NCBI GenBank assembly: GCA_021018815.1
Contig: JAITYX010000079.1
Location: 1,364,001 to 1,428,000, forward strand
Source: Talinum fruticosum
Taxonomy: Eukaryota; Streptophyta; Magnoliopsida; Caryophyllales; Talinaceae
Length of the DNA: 64,000 bases
Direction: 5' to 3'
Positions 24,401 to 36,950 of this stretch are shown piece by piece. Both the position numbers and the translations under genes were made by a program. The notes beneath the pieces are model-generated. The model saw only the letters and a list, made by a program, of their open reading frames with translations, ran no database searches and was not told the DNA's origin. Positions within the stretch are counted from its first letter, which is position 1; each line of letters opens with the position of its first letter.

Positions 24401-25882
24401 TATTAGTTTTATAGCCTTCGTATGATTTGAAGTTGCTTTTCTTTTGTTATGTCCGCTCCTCTCTCTCTCTCTCTAGCTTTAGTGATTTCAGATATTGCGA
24501 TGGTCATTACATGGCGTCAGCAGCGGCATCAAAGGAATCTGTTGTTAGGTTTTGGGTTTTGATGTCCTGTCCCTTTGATTGGTTCTTCTGGTGTTACTTT
24601 TCTTAGCCTTTCTCTATCTCTCTAGCTTTTGTGATTTCAGATATTGCAATGGTGATTAGATGACGTCAGCGGCGGCATCAAAGCAATCAGTTGTTAGGTT
24701 CTGGATTTGATGTCCTCTCTCTGGTTCATCTGGTATTAGTTTTCTTAGCCTTCATATGCTTTGGTTATGTCCGCTCCTCTCTCTCTCTCTAGCTTTCGTG
24801 ATTTCAGATATTGCGATGGTGCTTACATGGCGTCCGGCATCAAAGGAATCGGTTGTTAGGTTTTGGGTTTTGGTGTCCTCTCTCTTTGATTGGTTTATCT
24901 GGTGTTACTTTTCGTACCCTTTCTCTATCTCTCTAGCTTTTGTGATTTCAGATATTGCAAATGGTGATTAGATGATGTTAGGGGCAGCATCAAAGAAATC
25001 GGTTGTTTGGTTTTGGGTTTGATGTCCTCTCTCTGTGATTGGTTCATGTGGTATTAGTTTTCTTAGCCTTAGTATGCTTTGAAGTTGCTTTTCTTTGGTT
25101 ATGTCCGCTCCTCTCTCTCTCTTTATCTTTCGTGATTTCAGATATTGCGATGGTGATTACATGGCGTCAGCCGCCATCAAAGGAATCGGTCGTTAGGTAA
25201 TGGGTTTGATGTCCTCTCTCTGTGATTGGTTCTTCTGGTATTAGTTTTCTTAGGCTTCGTATGCTTTGAAGTTGCATTTCTTTGGTTGTGTCCGCTCCTC
25301 TCTGTCTATTCGTGATTTCAGATATAGCAATGGTCATTACATGGCGTCAGCAACGGCATCAAAGGAAGCGGTTGTTAGGTTTTGGGTTTTGATGTCCTCT
25401 CTCTTTGATTGGTTCATGTGGTGTTACTTTTCTTAGCCTTTCTCTATCTCTCTATCTTTCGTTATTTCAGATATTGCAATGGTGATTAGATGATGTCAGC
25501 GGCAGCATCAAAGAAATCAGTTGTTAGGTTTTGGGTTTGATGTCCTCTCTGTGTGATTGGTTCATCTGGTATTATTAGTTTTCTTAGCCTTCGTATGCTT
25601 TGAAGTTGCTTTTCTTTGGTTATGTCCGCTCCTCTCTCTCTCTCTCTAGCTTTCGTGATTTCAGATATTGCGATGGTGATTACATGGCGTCAGCAGCGGC
25701 ATCAAAGGAATCGGTTGTTAGGTTTTGGGTTTTGATGTCCTCTCTTTTTGATTGGTTTATCTGGTGTTACTTTTCTTAGCCTTTCTCTATCTCTCTAGCT
25801 TTTGTGATTTCAGATATTGCAATGGTGATTAGACGACGTGAGCTGCGGCATCTAAGGAATCGGTTGTTAGGTTTTGGGTTTT
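18496..25882 (+). repeat. 7.4 kb tandem array of alternating ~150-190 bp monomers
   Basis: Two main monomer types follow each other, mostly A-B-A-B, giving a dimer of about 330-340 bp. Local departures from alternation give anchor spacings near 180 and 480 bp. Type A carries GATTACATGGCGTCAGCAGC and GGGTTTTGATGTCC. Type B carries GATTAGATGACGTCAGCGGC and AGAAATCGG. A third variant has GGGATGATGATTACATGG. All share a pyrimidine-rich run, GTGATTTCAGATATT and CGGTTGTTAGGTTTTGGGT. I estimate roughly 45 monomers from length and spacing. Open frames inside it repeat the same MASAAASKESVV-type peptide and stop quickly, so the array is not a protein gene. Confidence 0.9.
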
Positions 25883-28800
25883 GGGTTTCCTGATATGTCC
25901 TTCTGCTATAGATTAAAATTCCTTTCCCTCTTCTCTTCTCCTGTTTTCTGGGTTTTGGGGACCTCATCCGAGGGGTTTCCTGATATGTTCTGTTTCGAGT
26001 TTTGGTAACAAAAACCAACGTAGGTTTTGCAATGGCAAAGAATGCACGAGGTAAGTTGAGCACTTTTGTGGTGGCGAACAACACATTAGGTGATATTCCA
26101 AGGTTTCACACAGGCTTTGTATGACTAATCTCTATTGGTGGAAGGTAAGGACTTCTCATCTTGTGTTTTGGGATGCCCTGCTTTGGTTTTATTCAAAATT
26201 ATCAACTTGTTACAATTGTTGTGCAGATCAATTTTGGGATTGCTTTAATAATAATCCTTAACTTGCTACAATTGTTGTGTAGATTGATTTTGAGTTAATT
26301 GGTCAGTGATTATTTACCTTGAACCTAAAATCATTCAAGGTTATTGTTTATTCTATGGCTTGTCAGGTGTTGCTAGGAATCCCAAGTTGTCTGTGGTTTG
26401 ATTGTTATCTCATGGCGAGATTGATTTGTGGTTGGGTGATTCTGATTTTGGTGGTGTTCATTCAAATTTTGAATTTTGATCATTTTGTTTTTAGACTAAT
26501 TTTCATCTGTATAAGGTAAGGGCCTCTAAATTTTTGGTTGAATGTGGTGTTAGTGTCTTTTATTGGATTCTTGCTTGCAACTTGCTTTGGTCTAAAGCTT
26601 AAATTTGCTGCAATGCTTATAGTCAGTAGTTTAGCAATCAATTCTACTACTGTCATTGCTAGCTCATTTCCAATCACAAAACCTATTTGTCTTGTTTATG
26701 TCACAAGAGAGTCCTTGTTTGCTTTTTTTGTTTTCCTTAGATGAAAGATGGGTGTATGGGCAACCATGGAGTGTAGATGTGTTTGGGCAATTGTGGCGTG
26801 TCAAAGGATGTTCTTGGCCAATCATGGTGTGTAAACGGATGCTTTAGGGCGGCAACTAACCTCAACTAAGGTGGAGTCCTGGTGTAGTTTCTTGGTTATG
26901 CAGATTTTGACTGATGAGTGATGGTGATGATTTGTGTTTGGAGTTTGTGATTTTTATGCAGTGCGAGCTCTTTGCGCTGGTTTGACCTCAGAAAACTCTG
27001 TTTTTCTTTTGTGGCTTTCCATCTCCCTCTATTTTTGTGTTGGTAAAGTAACTTGTGATTTTAGTCTATATCTTTCTTTTTGCTTTCCATGTTTTATATT
27101 TGGGTTGGTAAGGTAACTCGTGAATTTTGCGGGGATTGCAAAAGAGTTTCATGTTAGGTCTAATGCTATTGTTATTTTTACTCTGTTGTGGGTTGTTTGT
27201 AGCCCAAGCACCTTGTTCCTTTGAGTTCACCATTGGCACTTATTTCATGGTTATGATGGATTATCTTAATCTTAAGTGTAGTTGAGTTTGGATGTTCTCC
27301 CCTATGCTTGCTTCAGCATGACTTAACTGGTGTACTGATATTGGATTTGATGGTTCAGGGAGAGCACTTCCTCTGTTATTTGGGGTTGTTTCTGCACCTT
27401 TAACCTGATATTGTTCAAGATGTACTGGTGATTATATAACTGTTGAGCATTGGTAGGGATTGTTGATGCACATCATTGGTATTTTCCTACTTTTCAGTTG
27501 AGGGATACTGATTGTAGGTTATGTATTGTTGACTCAGATATAGCAGGTGGCACAGAGCTCGTTGTTAGGATGAAGAAATTCTGGTTAGGGCTTCAGTTTG
27601 TATTTCATCGTATTAGTTTGATATTTTCTTCTGTTTGGTGCTTATCTCTTAATTCGGAGTTTCAAATCGTGGGGATTTCTTTTATAAAGGGCGCTCATTG
27701 GTATTTTCTCTGGTAGTGATGGTAGATTTGATGTGTAGTTGTTTTCAGATATTTGCTCTGATCTAATTTTGGTCTGATTCGATACCATGGTCTGTAGCTG
27801 GTTTGCTGGTGGCAGATTCAGAAGCAGGTATAGTGCTGTGAGTCTGCTTCCCTTGATATATTTTCACGTGAGCTATTATAATCATCCAAGCAAAACTTAA
27901 AACTTTTAATAATGAAAGTTCGTAAACAAATTTGCTCAGGTCCTGCTGGAGACCAGGTGCTTTGCTGAAAGCATTGTCCTTTGAGGATATTGCTCTACTG
28001 CCCATTTAATTTCGTTTTGAGGATCTTCTTATTGAGCGCAGTACCCTTTCCCTGTAGATGGTGTGCTTGTGACGGGAGGAACTTGGCTTGTGGGTTGTGG
28101 TTGGTATCTTCTACTCTGAGGTGGATTGTTGTAGACCTGTTGAGCGCAGTTCCCTTTCCCTGTAGATGGTCTGCTGGTGGTGGCCGAGAGGTTCTAATGA
28201 TCTTGTTTTCTAATGTAGCTCTGGCTTGTGATGGCTCAGCTCAATTTAACTCCAGTAATTTTAACGTTAGTAGCAGTTAGATTCCTTTGATAATTATCCT
28301 CAACTTCATACAATTGTTGGTGCTGGGGAAAGTCCTCTGGTATGGTGGGGTTTGGCAATGTACCTTTTAACCTAAACATTATTGAAGAACATTATCATTG
28401 ATTCTATGACTTGGTCTTTGTAGGAATATTATTCGAGATTTAACGTTGATTCTAGGCCTGGTATGGTATTGGTAGGAATATGGACTTGTTTGCCCTTCCC
28501 AATACCTTCCTATTATTCTGGTTTATCTTTTTCAGTTTCAGAGTTTCAGTTTAGTAACAATCAGTTGTATTGCCCTTGCAAATTCGTGTAGTATTTGTCT
28601 CGAGAGTTTCTGCATGCCTTCTCTTCTGGGTTAATGCAATCCTGGTGCATCAGAACTAGCCTCTCTCAAAGTGGAGTCCTGATCAGGTGTTTGGGCTGCC
28701 TTGTAGCTGATAAATGGTTTGTCAATTTTATGATTTTTGCATGGTGGAAGGTTCCTTTTCGAGCTTGTTTGTTAAAATTGGTGGTGTGACTCCGTTCTTT

Positions 28801-29382
28801 TACCTTCCTTTTGTTGCTTTTTAACCTACTTTTCATGGATGGATTCTGATTTTAGGTTCTGCTCTGTTGTTACAATTTGCACAGCTCCTAGGTAGGACAG
28901 AGTTCTAGTCAGTGCTTCAGTTTGCATCTTCCTCTTGTTGATTGGATTTAATACCTTCTGCTGGTTGACTTATAGTGATAATTTTATCCTCTGTTCTCCT
29001 CCGTTCTCAGTTTTGATCCTTGTTCTGAGGTGTCTGAAGTGTTGAGATCACTCTGTTGGAAGCAAGGGTTTTTGATAATTTGCTCCAGGATATATGTTAG
29101 TGATGATGGTAAATTTAAAGTTTAGTTGCAGTTTAAAATATTTACTCTGCTTTTAGGTTGCTCTAATCCAATATCATTGGTTTTGGTTGGTGTGCTATGG
29201 TGACAGAGACCCATAGGGCATGTGGATTTACTTTGCATTTACCATGCCAAAATATCACTTGGGCTATCAAATTATCCCCGAATCTGGTACAGAGAAATTT
29301 CTTTTGCAGGCTAGCCGTCAGCCTTCATGGGGATGGTTTTATAGTGTGGCTGATAGATTTCAGGTGACCTTGGTGTTGGAAG

Positions 29383-29690
29383 GGCCTGAAAATGTCGGTA
29401 AAACAGAATTTCGATTTCTCTTTGGTACAGACTTGATGTGTCTTTATGCTTATTCGATGAAGTTTAGAGCCTTTGGGGTTTTTGTGGGCAGATTATAAGG
29501 TGACTGGATATATTTTGTGGCTTAGACGTTTGTGTTGGAAGGGCCTGAAAATGTCAGTAAAACAGAAAGGCATATCTTCCGATTTCACTTTGGTACTGAT
29601 CTTCCGATTTCTCTATGGTACTGAGCTGATGCGTCTTTATGCTTATTCAGGGAAGTTTAGAGCCTTTGGGGTTTATGTGGGCAGATTATT
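29383..29690 (+). repeat. Diverged tandem duplication, period about 149 bp
   Basis: GTGTTGGAAGGGCCTGAAAA begins at 29383 and again at 29532. Both copies end with AGAGCCTTTGGGGTTT and GTGGGCAGATTA (near 29483 and 29677). The second copy has an internal insertion repeating a TTCCGATTTC phrase. Both copies keep a short open frame, but no domain is recognised. Confidence 0.75.
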
Positions 29691-29979
29691 TCTTTTACCT
29701 ATGACTTGTGAAGAGTTGGTGAGATTGAGCTTTAATTCAATGAAGTTTGCAGTGCTTGGAGGTTCTTCAGGCAGAAGATAAAAACAAGGGAAGCCTTTGT
29801 CAGCCCAACACTTTAGTGTTTACCAAGACACTTGAGTATAGTAATGCACAAAACCTATTCCTAACTTGGGGTATATCATAGCCGCTTTCATTGCAATCTA
29901 ACCCAGGATAGACTAGGCACCTTCATGAGTTGCTTGAAAGTGCCATTAATGGCAAAGATTGCAAAGAGCACATCATTTC

Positions 29980-32900
29980 CTGAATCCTAAATCAAAATGA
30001 ATCAAATCTTTACTTAATCTTGTGATGACAACCAGCTGCGGAAGTGCAGATGCAGAGTACAAATTATGCAGAGCGCTGCAGAATATTCATAAATTTTTGT
30101 GATTTCGAGAAATTTTCGAAATATTTTAAAAATCTTACTAACAATTTACGATGCATTTTAGGTCATTTTAATGCCATTGTATAATATTATTTTATGCAAA
30201 TCTTGCTCATTCTTGGATTGCTTTTATTATGGTTATTTTTTAAGATAAAAATTATGAAGACAATATTATAAGTACTAATCATCAACAATATCATTTAGCT
30301 TCACAAAGAGAATACATTTAACATCTCAAGTTTCAGAGGTCTAGTGATCAAGTCTTTTCAAGGCCCAAAAATTAAATCTATTGTTTATAGTTTTTGTAAT
30401 TTTTGAAAATTTTTAAGTTCTCAAATGATATATTAACGAGTTTACTGACAATTTAAGAGGTTAGTGACTATTTTGGACCTATTTTAAATAACTTTGGTAT
30501 CGCTTTTTAAAATCAAGAATATAATGACAATGTTATAATTGGTAATTATCAAGATAATTTAAATTCATAAAAAAAATTGTGTTATCGTTCAGATGTTTGA
30601 GGCATTGTAATCAAGTCATTCTAAGTCTAAAAAATGAAGGTTATTATCTATAAATTTTTTAAAGTTTTGAAAAATTTTTGAAAAGTTATCAAATGGTATC
30701 TTAACGAACTTACTAATCATTCAAGAGGTTCTTGGCTACTTTACTTATTATAGATTTTTTCAACACCATTATATTCTATAAAAACACTCAAATTATATTT
30801 ATTCTTGGGTGATTTCATATCACTTTTTAATATCTAAAAAACAATGTCAATGCCATAATTGGTAACCATTAAGATAATTCAAATTTATAAAGAGAATTTT
30901 GGTATCCTGCCCAAGGGTTTTGGAGCCATTGTGGTCAAATTCTTCTAAGACCCAAAAATGAAGGATATTATCTATGATTTTTTACAATTTTTGAAAAATT
31001 TTAGAAAGGGTGTCAAATAATATCTTAACAAACTTACTGAGAATTCAAGAGGTTCTTAGGCTATTTTAGGCGCATTTTAGATCATTTAAGACCATTGTAT
31101 ATCAGCACATTCAAACATTATTCTTAGCTTTTTTTTTTAATTTTTGGATCACGTTCTAAGATTTAAAATATAATGGGAATATCATAAGTAGGAATTATAT
31201 AAAGAGAATATTGTGAATATCACAAGGAGTTTAGAGACATGTCAAGACCTTATAAGACCTAAAAATGAAGGATATTATCATGGTTTTTTGTAATTTTTTA
31301 TAAATTTCTCGAAAGTTCTCAAATAATATTTTAACAAATCTATTGACAATTTTAGGTACATTCTAAATCATTTTAACATTATTGTACACCATTAAAACAC
31401 TCAAACAATGTTCATTCTTGGGTGCTTTTATATTAATTTGTAATATTTAAAATAAAATGACAATGTCATAATTGATAGTCATCAAGATAATCTAAATTCA
31501 TAAAGAGAATTTTGTTATCGATCCAAAAGGTTTTAGAGACATTGTGGTCAAGTCCTTCCAAGACCCAAAAATGAAGGCTATGATCCATGGTTTTTCGCAA
31601 CTTTTGGGAAAATTTTGAAAAGTTCCCAAATGATATATTAACTAACATACTGACAATTCAAGAGGTTATTGGTTATTTTAGGACATTATAGATAATTTGA
31701 ACACCATTGTACACCATCAAAACACTCAAACCATGCTTATTTTTGGGTGCTTTGAATTACTTTTTACTATCCCAAATACAATGGCAATGTTATAATCGAT
31801 AATGATCAAGATAATCTAATTCATAAAGAGAATTGTGTTATTGTTCCTAGAGTTTTAGAGGCATTGTGGTGAAGTCCTTGTAAGACCCAAAAATGAATGA
31901 TATTATCCATAGTTTTTACAAATTTTAAAAAATTTGTGAAAAATGTCAAATAAAATCTCAACGATCTTACTGAAAATTCAATATGTTGTTGGCTAATTTA
32001 GGTAATGAGTACACACAGTTAACATCATAAGGGGTTTTAGTTGCATAGTGGTCAAGTCCTTCCAAGACCCAAAAATGAAAGTAATTATTATCCATGGATT
32101 TTTTCAATTTTTGTAAAATTTTCGAAAAGTTATCAAATGATATTTTGACGAATCTACCGACAATTTAAGAGTTTCTTGGCTATTTTTAATCCTATTATAG
32201 ATTATTTCAACACCATTGTACACGATCAAAACACTCAAACCATGCTTATTCTTGGGTGCTTTGATATCACTTTTTAATATGCAGAATACAACGACAATGT
32301 CATAATTGGTAATCAACAAGATAATCGAAATTTATAAATAGAATTTTGTTATCGTACCAAGGGGTTTCAGAGGCATTATGGTAAAGGACTTTCCGGACTA
32401 AAAAATGAAGGCTATTATCCATGGCTCTTTGCAATTTTTGAAAACTTTTAGTAAAGTTATCAAATGATATCTTAATGAACCTACTGAGAATTCAAAAGGT
32501 TCTTAGGCTATTTCGACGCATTTTAAATAATTTCAACACCATTGTACACAACCAACACACTCAAACCCTACTCTTAGCTTTTTTGAGATCACCTTCTAAA
32601 ATCTAAAATATAATGGCAATATCATAAGAAGTAATTCATCAAAATCATCTAACTTCATAAAGAGAATACAATGAACATCCCGAGAGGTTTCGGAGGCATA
32701 ATGGTAAAGTCCTTCCAAGACCCAAAAATGAAGGCTATTATTTATGGATTTTGTAATTTTTGAAAAATTTTCGAAAAGTTGTCAAATGATATCTTAATAA
32801 ACCTATCGATAATTCAAGAGTGTCTTGCCTATTTTAGGCACATTCTAGATTATGTCGACACCATTGTACACCATCAAAACACTTAAACCATGCTTATTCT

Positions 32901-35900
32901 TGGGTGCTATGGGATCATTTTTTAATATCTAAAATACGATACAATGTCATAGTTGGTAATCATCAACATAATCTAGATTTATAAAAAAATTTGTTAGTAT
33001 CCCAAGGAGTTTTAGAGGCATTTTGCGAAGTCCTTCCAAGACCGAAAAATGCGAGGCTATTATCCATTGCTTTTGTAATTTTTGAAAACAATTTTAGGAA
33101 AGCTTGTAAATAATAACTTGACAAACCTAGTGAAAATTCAAGAGGATTTTGGCTATTTTAGGCGCATTCTAGAACATTTTACACTATTGTACACGAGCAA
33201 TACACTCAAACCTTGATAATTCTTGGCTTTTTTGGGATCATTTTCTAAGATCCAAAATACAATGGTAATGTTATAAGTAGTAATCATAAGATCATCTAAC
33301 TTCATATAAAGAATAAAGTTAACATCCTAAGGGGTTTTAGATGCATAGTGGTCAAGTCTTTCCAAGACCCAAAAATGAAGGTTATTATCCATGGATATTT
33401 TTAATTTTTGTAAAATTTTCAAAAGGTTATCAAATGATATCTTAACGAACTTACTAATAATTTAAGAGGTTCTTGACCATTTTAATCTCATTATAGATTA
33501 TTTCAACACCATTGTACACCATCAAAACACTCAAACCAAGTGCTTATTCTTGGGCGCTTTGATATCACTTTTTAATATCCAGAATACAATGGCAATGTCA
33601 TAATTGGTAATACTCAAGATAATCGAAATTTATAAAGAGAATTTTATTATCATCGCAAGGGGTTTAAGAGGCATTATGGTAAAGGACTTTCAAGACCCAA
33701 AACTGAAGGCTATTATCCATGACTTTTTGCAATTTTTGGAAACTTTTAGGAAAGTTATCAAATAATATTTTAACGAACCTACTGAGAATTCAAGAGGTTT
33801 TTAGGTTATTTTAGGCGTATTTTAGATAATTTCAACATCGGTGTATACCAGCAACACACTCAAACCCTATTCTTAGCTTTTTGTGGGATCACCTTATAAA
33901 ATCTAAAATACAATGACAATATCATAAGTAGTAATTCATAAAAATCATCTAACTTCATAAAGAGAATACAATGAACATCCCGAGAGGTTTCAGAGGTATA
34001 ATGGTCAAGTCTTTCCAAGATCCAAAAATGAAGGCTATTATCTATAGTTTTTGCAATTTTTGAGAAATTTTCGAAAAGTTGTCAAATGATATCTTAACGA
34101 ACCTATTGTACACCGTCAAAACACTTAAACCATGCTTATTCTTGGGTGCTATGGGATCACTTTTTAATATCTAAAATACAATACAATGTCATAATTGGTA
34201 ATCATCAAGATAATCTAAATTTATAAAAAAAATTTGTTAGTATCCCAAGGAGTTTCGGAGGCATTTTTGTGAAGTCCTTCCAAGACCTAAAAATGCGAGG
34301 CTATTATCCATTGTTTTTGTAATTTTTGAAAACAATTTTCGGAAAGCTTGTAAATAATAACTCGACAAACCTAGTGAAAATTTAAGAGGTTTTTGGCTAT
34401 TTTAGGCGCATTCTAGAACATTTTACACCAACAATACACTCAAACCTTGATAATTCTTGGCTTTTTTGGGATCATTTTCTAAGATCCAAAATACAATGGT
34501 AATGTTATAAGTAGTAATCATAAAGATCATCTAACTTCATATAAAGAATAAAGTTAACATCCTAAGGGGTTTTAGATGCATAGTGGTCAAGTCTTTCCAA
34601 GACCCAAAAATGAAGGTTATTATCCATGAATTTTTTCAATTTTGTAAAATTTTCGAAAAGTTATCAAATGATATCTTAACGAACCTACTGACAATTTAAG
34701 AGGTTCTTGACTATTTTAATCCCATTATAGATTATTTCAACACCATTGTACACCATCAAAACACTCAAACCATGATTATTCTTGGGCGCTTTGATATCAC
34801 CTTTTAATATCTAGAATACAATGGCAATGTCATAATTGGCAATGCTCAAGATAATCAAAATTTATAAAGAGAATTTTGTTATCGTCCCAAGGGGTTTAAG
34901 AGGCATTATGGTAAAGGACTTTCAAGACCCAAAAATGAAGGCTATTATCCATGACTTTTTGCAATTTTTGGAAACTTTTAGGAAAGTTATCAAATAATAT
35001 TTTAACGAACCTACTGAGAATTCAAGAGGTTTTTAGGTTATTTTAGGCGCATTTTAGATAATTTCAACACCGAGTGTATAATAGCAACACACTCAAACCC
35101 TATTCTTAGCTTTTTTGGGATCACCTTATAAAATCTAAAGTACAATGGCAATATCATAAGTAGTAATTCATAAAAATCATCTAACTTCATAAAGAGAATA
35201 CAATGAACATCCCGAGAGGTTTTAGAGGCATAATGGTCAAGTCTTTCCAAGATCCAAAAATGAAGGCTATTATTTATAGTTTTTGCAATTTTTGAGAAAT
35301 TTTCGAAAAGTTGTCAAATGATATCTTAACGAACCTATTCACAATTCAAGAGTTTCTTGCCTATTTTAGGCACATTCTAGATTATGTCGACACCATTGTA
35401 CAACATCAAAACACTTAAACCATGCTTATTCTTGGGTGCCTTGGGATCACTTTTTAATATCTAAATTATAATGCAATGTCATAATTAATTGGTAATCATC
35501 AAGATAATCTAAATTTATAAAGAAAATTTCGTTAGCATCCCATGTAGTTTCGGAGGCAATTTTGTGAAGTCCTTCCAAGACCCAAAAATGCGAGGCTATT
35601 ATCCATTGTTTTTGTAATTTTTGCAAAATTTTTAGGAAAGCTTGTAAATAATAACTTGACAAACCTAGTAAAAATTCAAGAGGTTTCTGGCTATTTTAAG
35701 CGCATTCTAGAATATTTTACACCATTGTACATCAACAATACACTCAAACCTTGATAATTCTTGGCTTTTTTTGGGATTACCTTCTAAAATCTAAATTAAA
35801 ATTGCAATATCATAAGTAGTAATCATCAAGATCATCTAATTTCATAAACATAATACAATGAACATCTCGAGAGGTTTCGGAGGCATAGTGATCAAGTCCT

Positions 35901-36950
35901 TCCAAGACCCAAAAATAAAGGCTATTATCTATGATTTTTGCAATTTTTGAGAAATTCTCGAAAAGTTGTCAAATGATATTTTAACGAACCTATTGACAAT
36001 TAAGAGCTTCTTACCTATTTTAGGTACATTCTAGATCATATCAACACGATTATACACCATCATATCAACACGATTATACACCATCAAAACACTCAAACCT
36101 TGCTTATCCTTGGGTGTTTTGAGATCACTTTTAATATCTAAAATACAATGCAATGTCATAATTAGTAATCATCAAGATAATTTAAATTCATAAAGAAAAT
36201 TTTTTAGCATCCCAAGGAGTTTCGAGAGGCCTTTTTGGGAAGTCTTTCTAAGACCAAAAAAGAAGGCTATTACCCATTGTGTTTTGCAATTTTTGGAAAA
36301 TTTTAGGAAAGTTGGTAAATAATATTTTAACGAACCTATTGATAATTCAAGAGGTTCTTAGCTATTTTAGGTGCATTTTAGATCATTTCATTTCAACACC
36401 ATTGTACACCAGACAACACACTCAAACCCCATTCTTGACTTTTTTGGGATCACCTTCTAAGATCAAAAATATGATGAGAATATGATAAGTAGTAATTATC
36501 AAGATCATCTAACTTCATAAAGAAAATACAGTGAACATCTCAAGGGGTTTCAAAGGCATAGTGGTCAAGTCCTTCCAAGACCCAAAAATGAAGGCTATTG
36601 TCTATGCTTTTTTGTAATTTTTAGAAATTTTTCAAAAGTCCTCAAATGATATCTTAATGAATCTATTGATGATTGAAGAGGTTCTTGACTATTTTAGGCA
36701 CATTCTAAATCATTTCAACACCATTGTGCACCATCAAAACGCTCAAACCATGCTCATTCTTGGGTGTTTTGGCATCACTTTTAATATCCAAAATACAATG
36801 GTAATGTCATAATTGGTAATTATCAAGATACTCTAAATTCCTAAAGAGAATTTTGTTATCAAACCAAGGGATTTCAGAGGCATTGTGGTCAAGTCCTTCC
36901 ATGACCTCAAAATGAAGGCTATTATCCATGATTTTTTAATATTTAGATTC
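29980..36950. repeat. ~7 kb satellite-like array of ~325 bp monomers with higher-order structure
   Basis: AT-rich monomers marked by AAGTCCTTCCAAGACCCAAA, ATGAAGGCTATTATCCATG, CAAATGATATCTTAACGAA, ACACCATTGTACACCATCAA and CATAATTGGTAATCATCAAG recur about every 325 bp, with a few shortened monomers. From about 32.0 to 35.8 kb a four-monomer higher-order unit of 1.24-1.30 kb repeats about three times. Its anchor GTTAACATC occurs near 32019, 33318 and 34553. Only short chance frames exist. The array lies about 1.1 kb beyond the 3' end of the dikinase gene. Confidence 0.9.

Larger units (their letters stand above)
18470..29800 (+). ncRNA. Putative non-coding transcription unit 4, carrying a monomer array
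   Basis: Begins like the other units but is dominated by a 7.4 kb monomer array, then continues from about 25.9 kb with sequence paralogous to unit 3. The 3' part contains internal duplications, for example the AAAGTGGAGTCCTG module near 26869 and 28670 and a 149-bp period repeat near 29383-29690. No frame longer than about 102 codons exists and none shows domain-like sequence. Whether one transcript spans the array is unknown; the array could also separate two units. Confidence 0.3.

Noticed and set aside
18496..25882. A repeated secreted-peptide or protein gene encoded by the MASAAASKESVV-type frames
   Set aside because: Frames are short, end at different stops in each monomer, and lie in different phases between copies. 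The repetition comes from the DNA monomer, not from selection on a protein.
29980..36950. CRISPR-like array
   Set aside because: Units are continuous ~325 bp repeats without spacers, in plant DNA.
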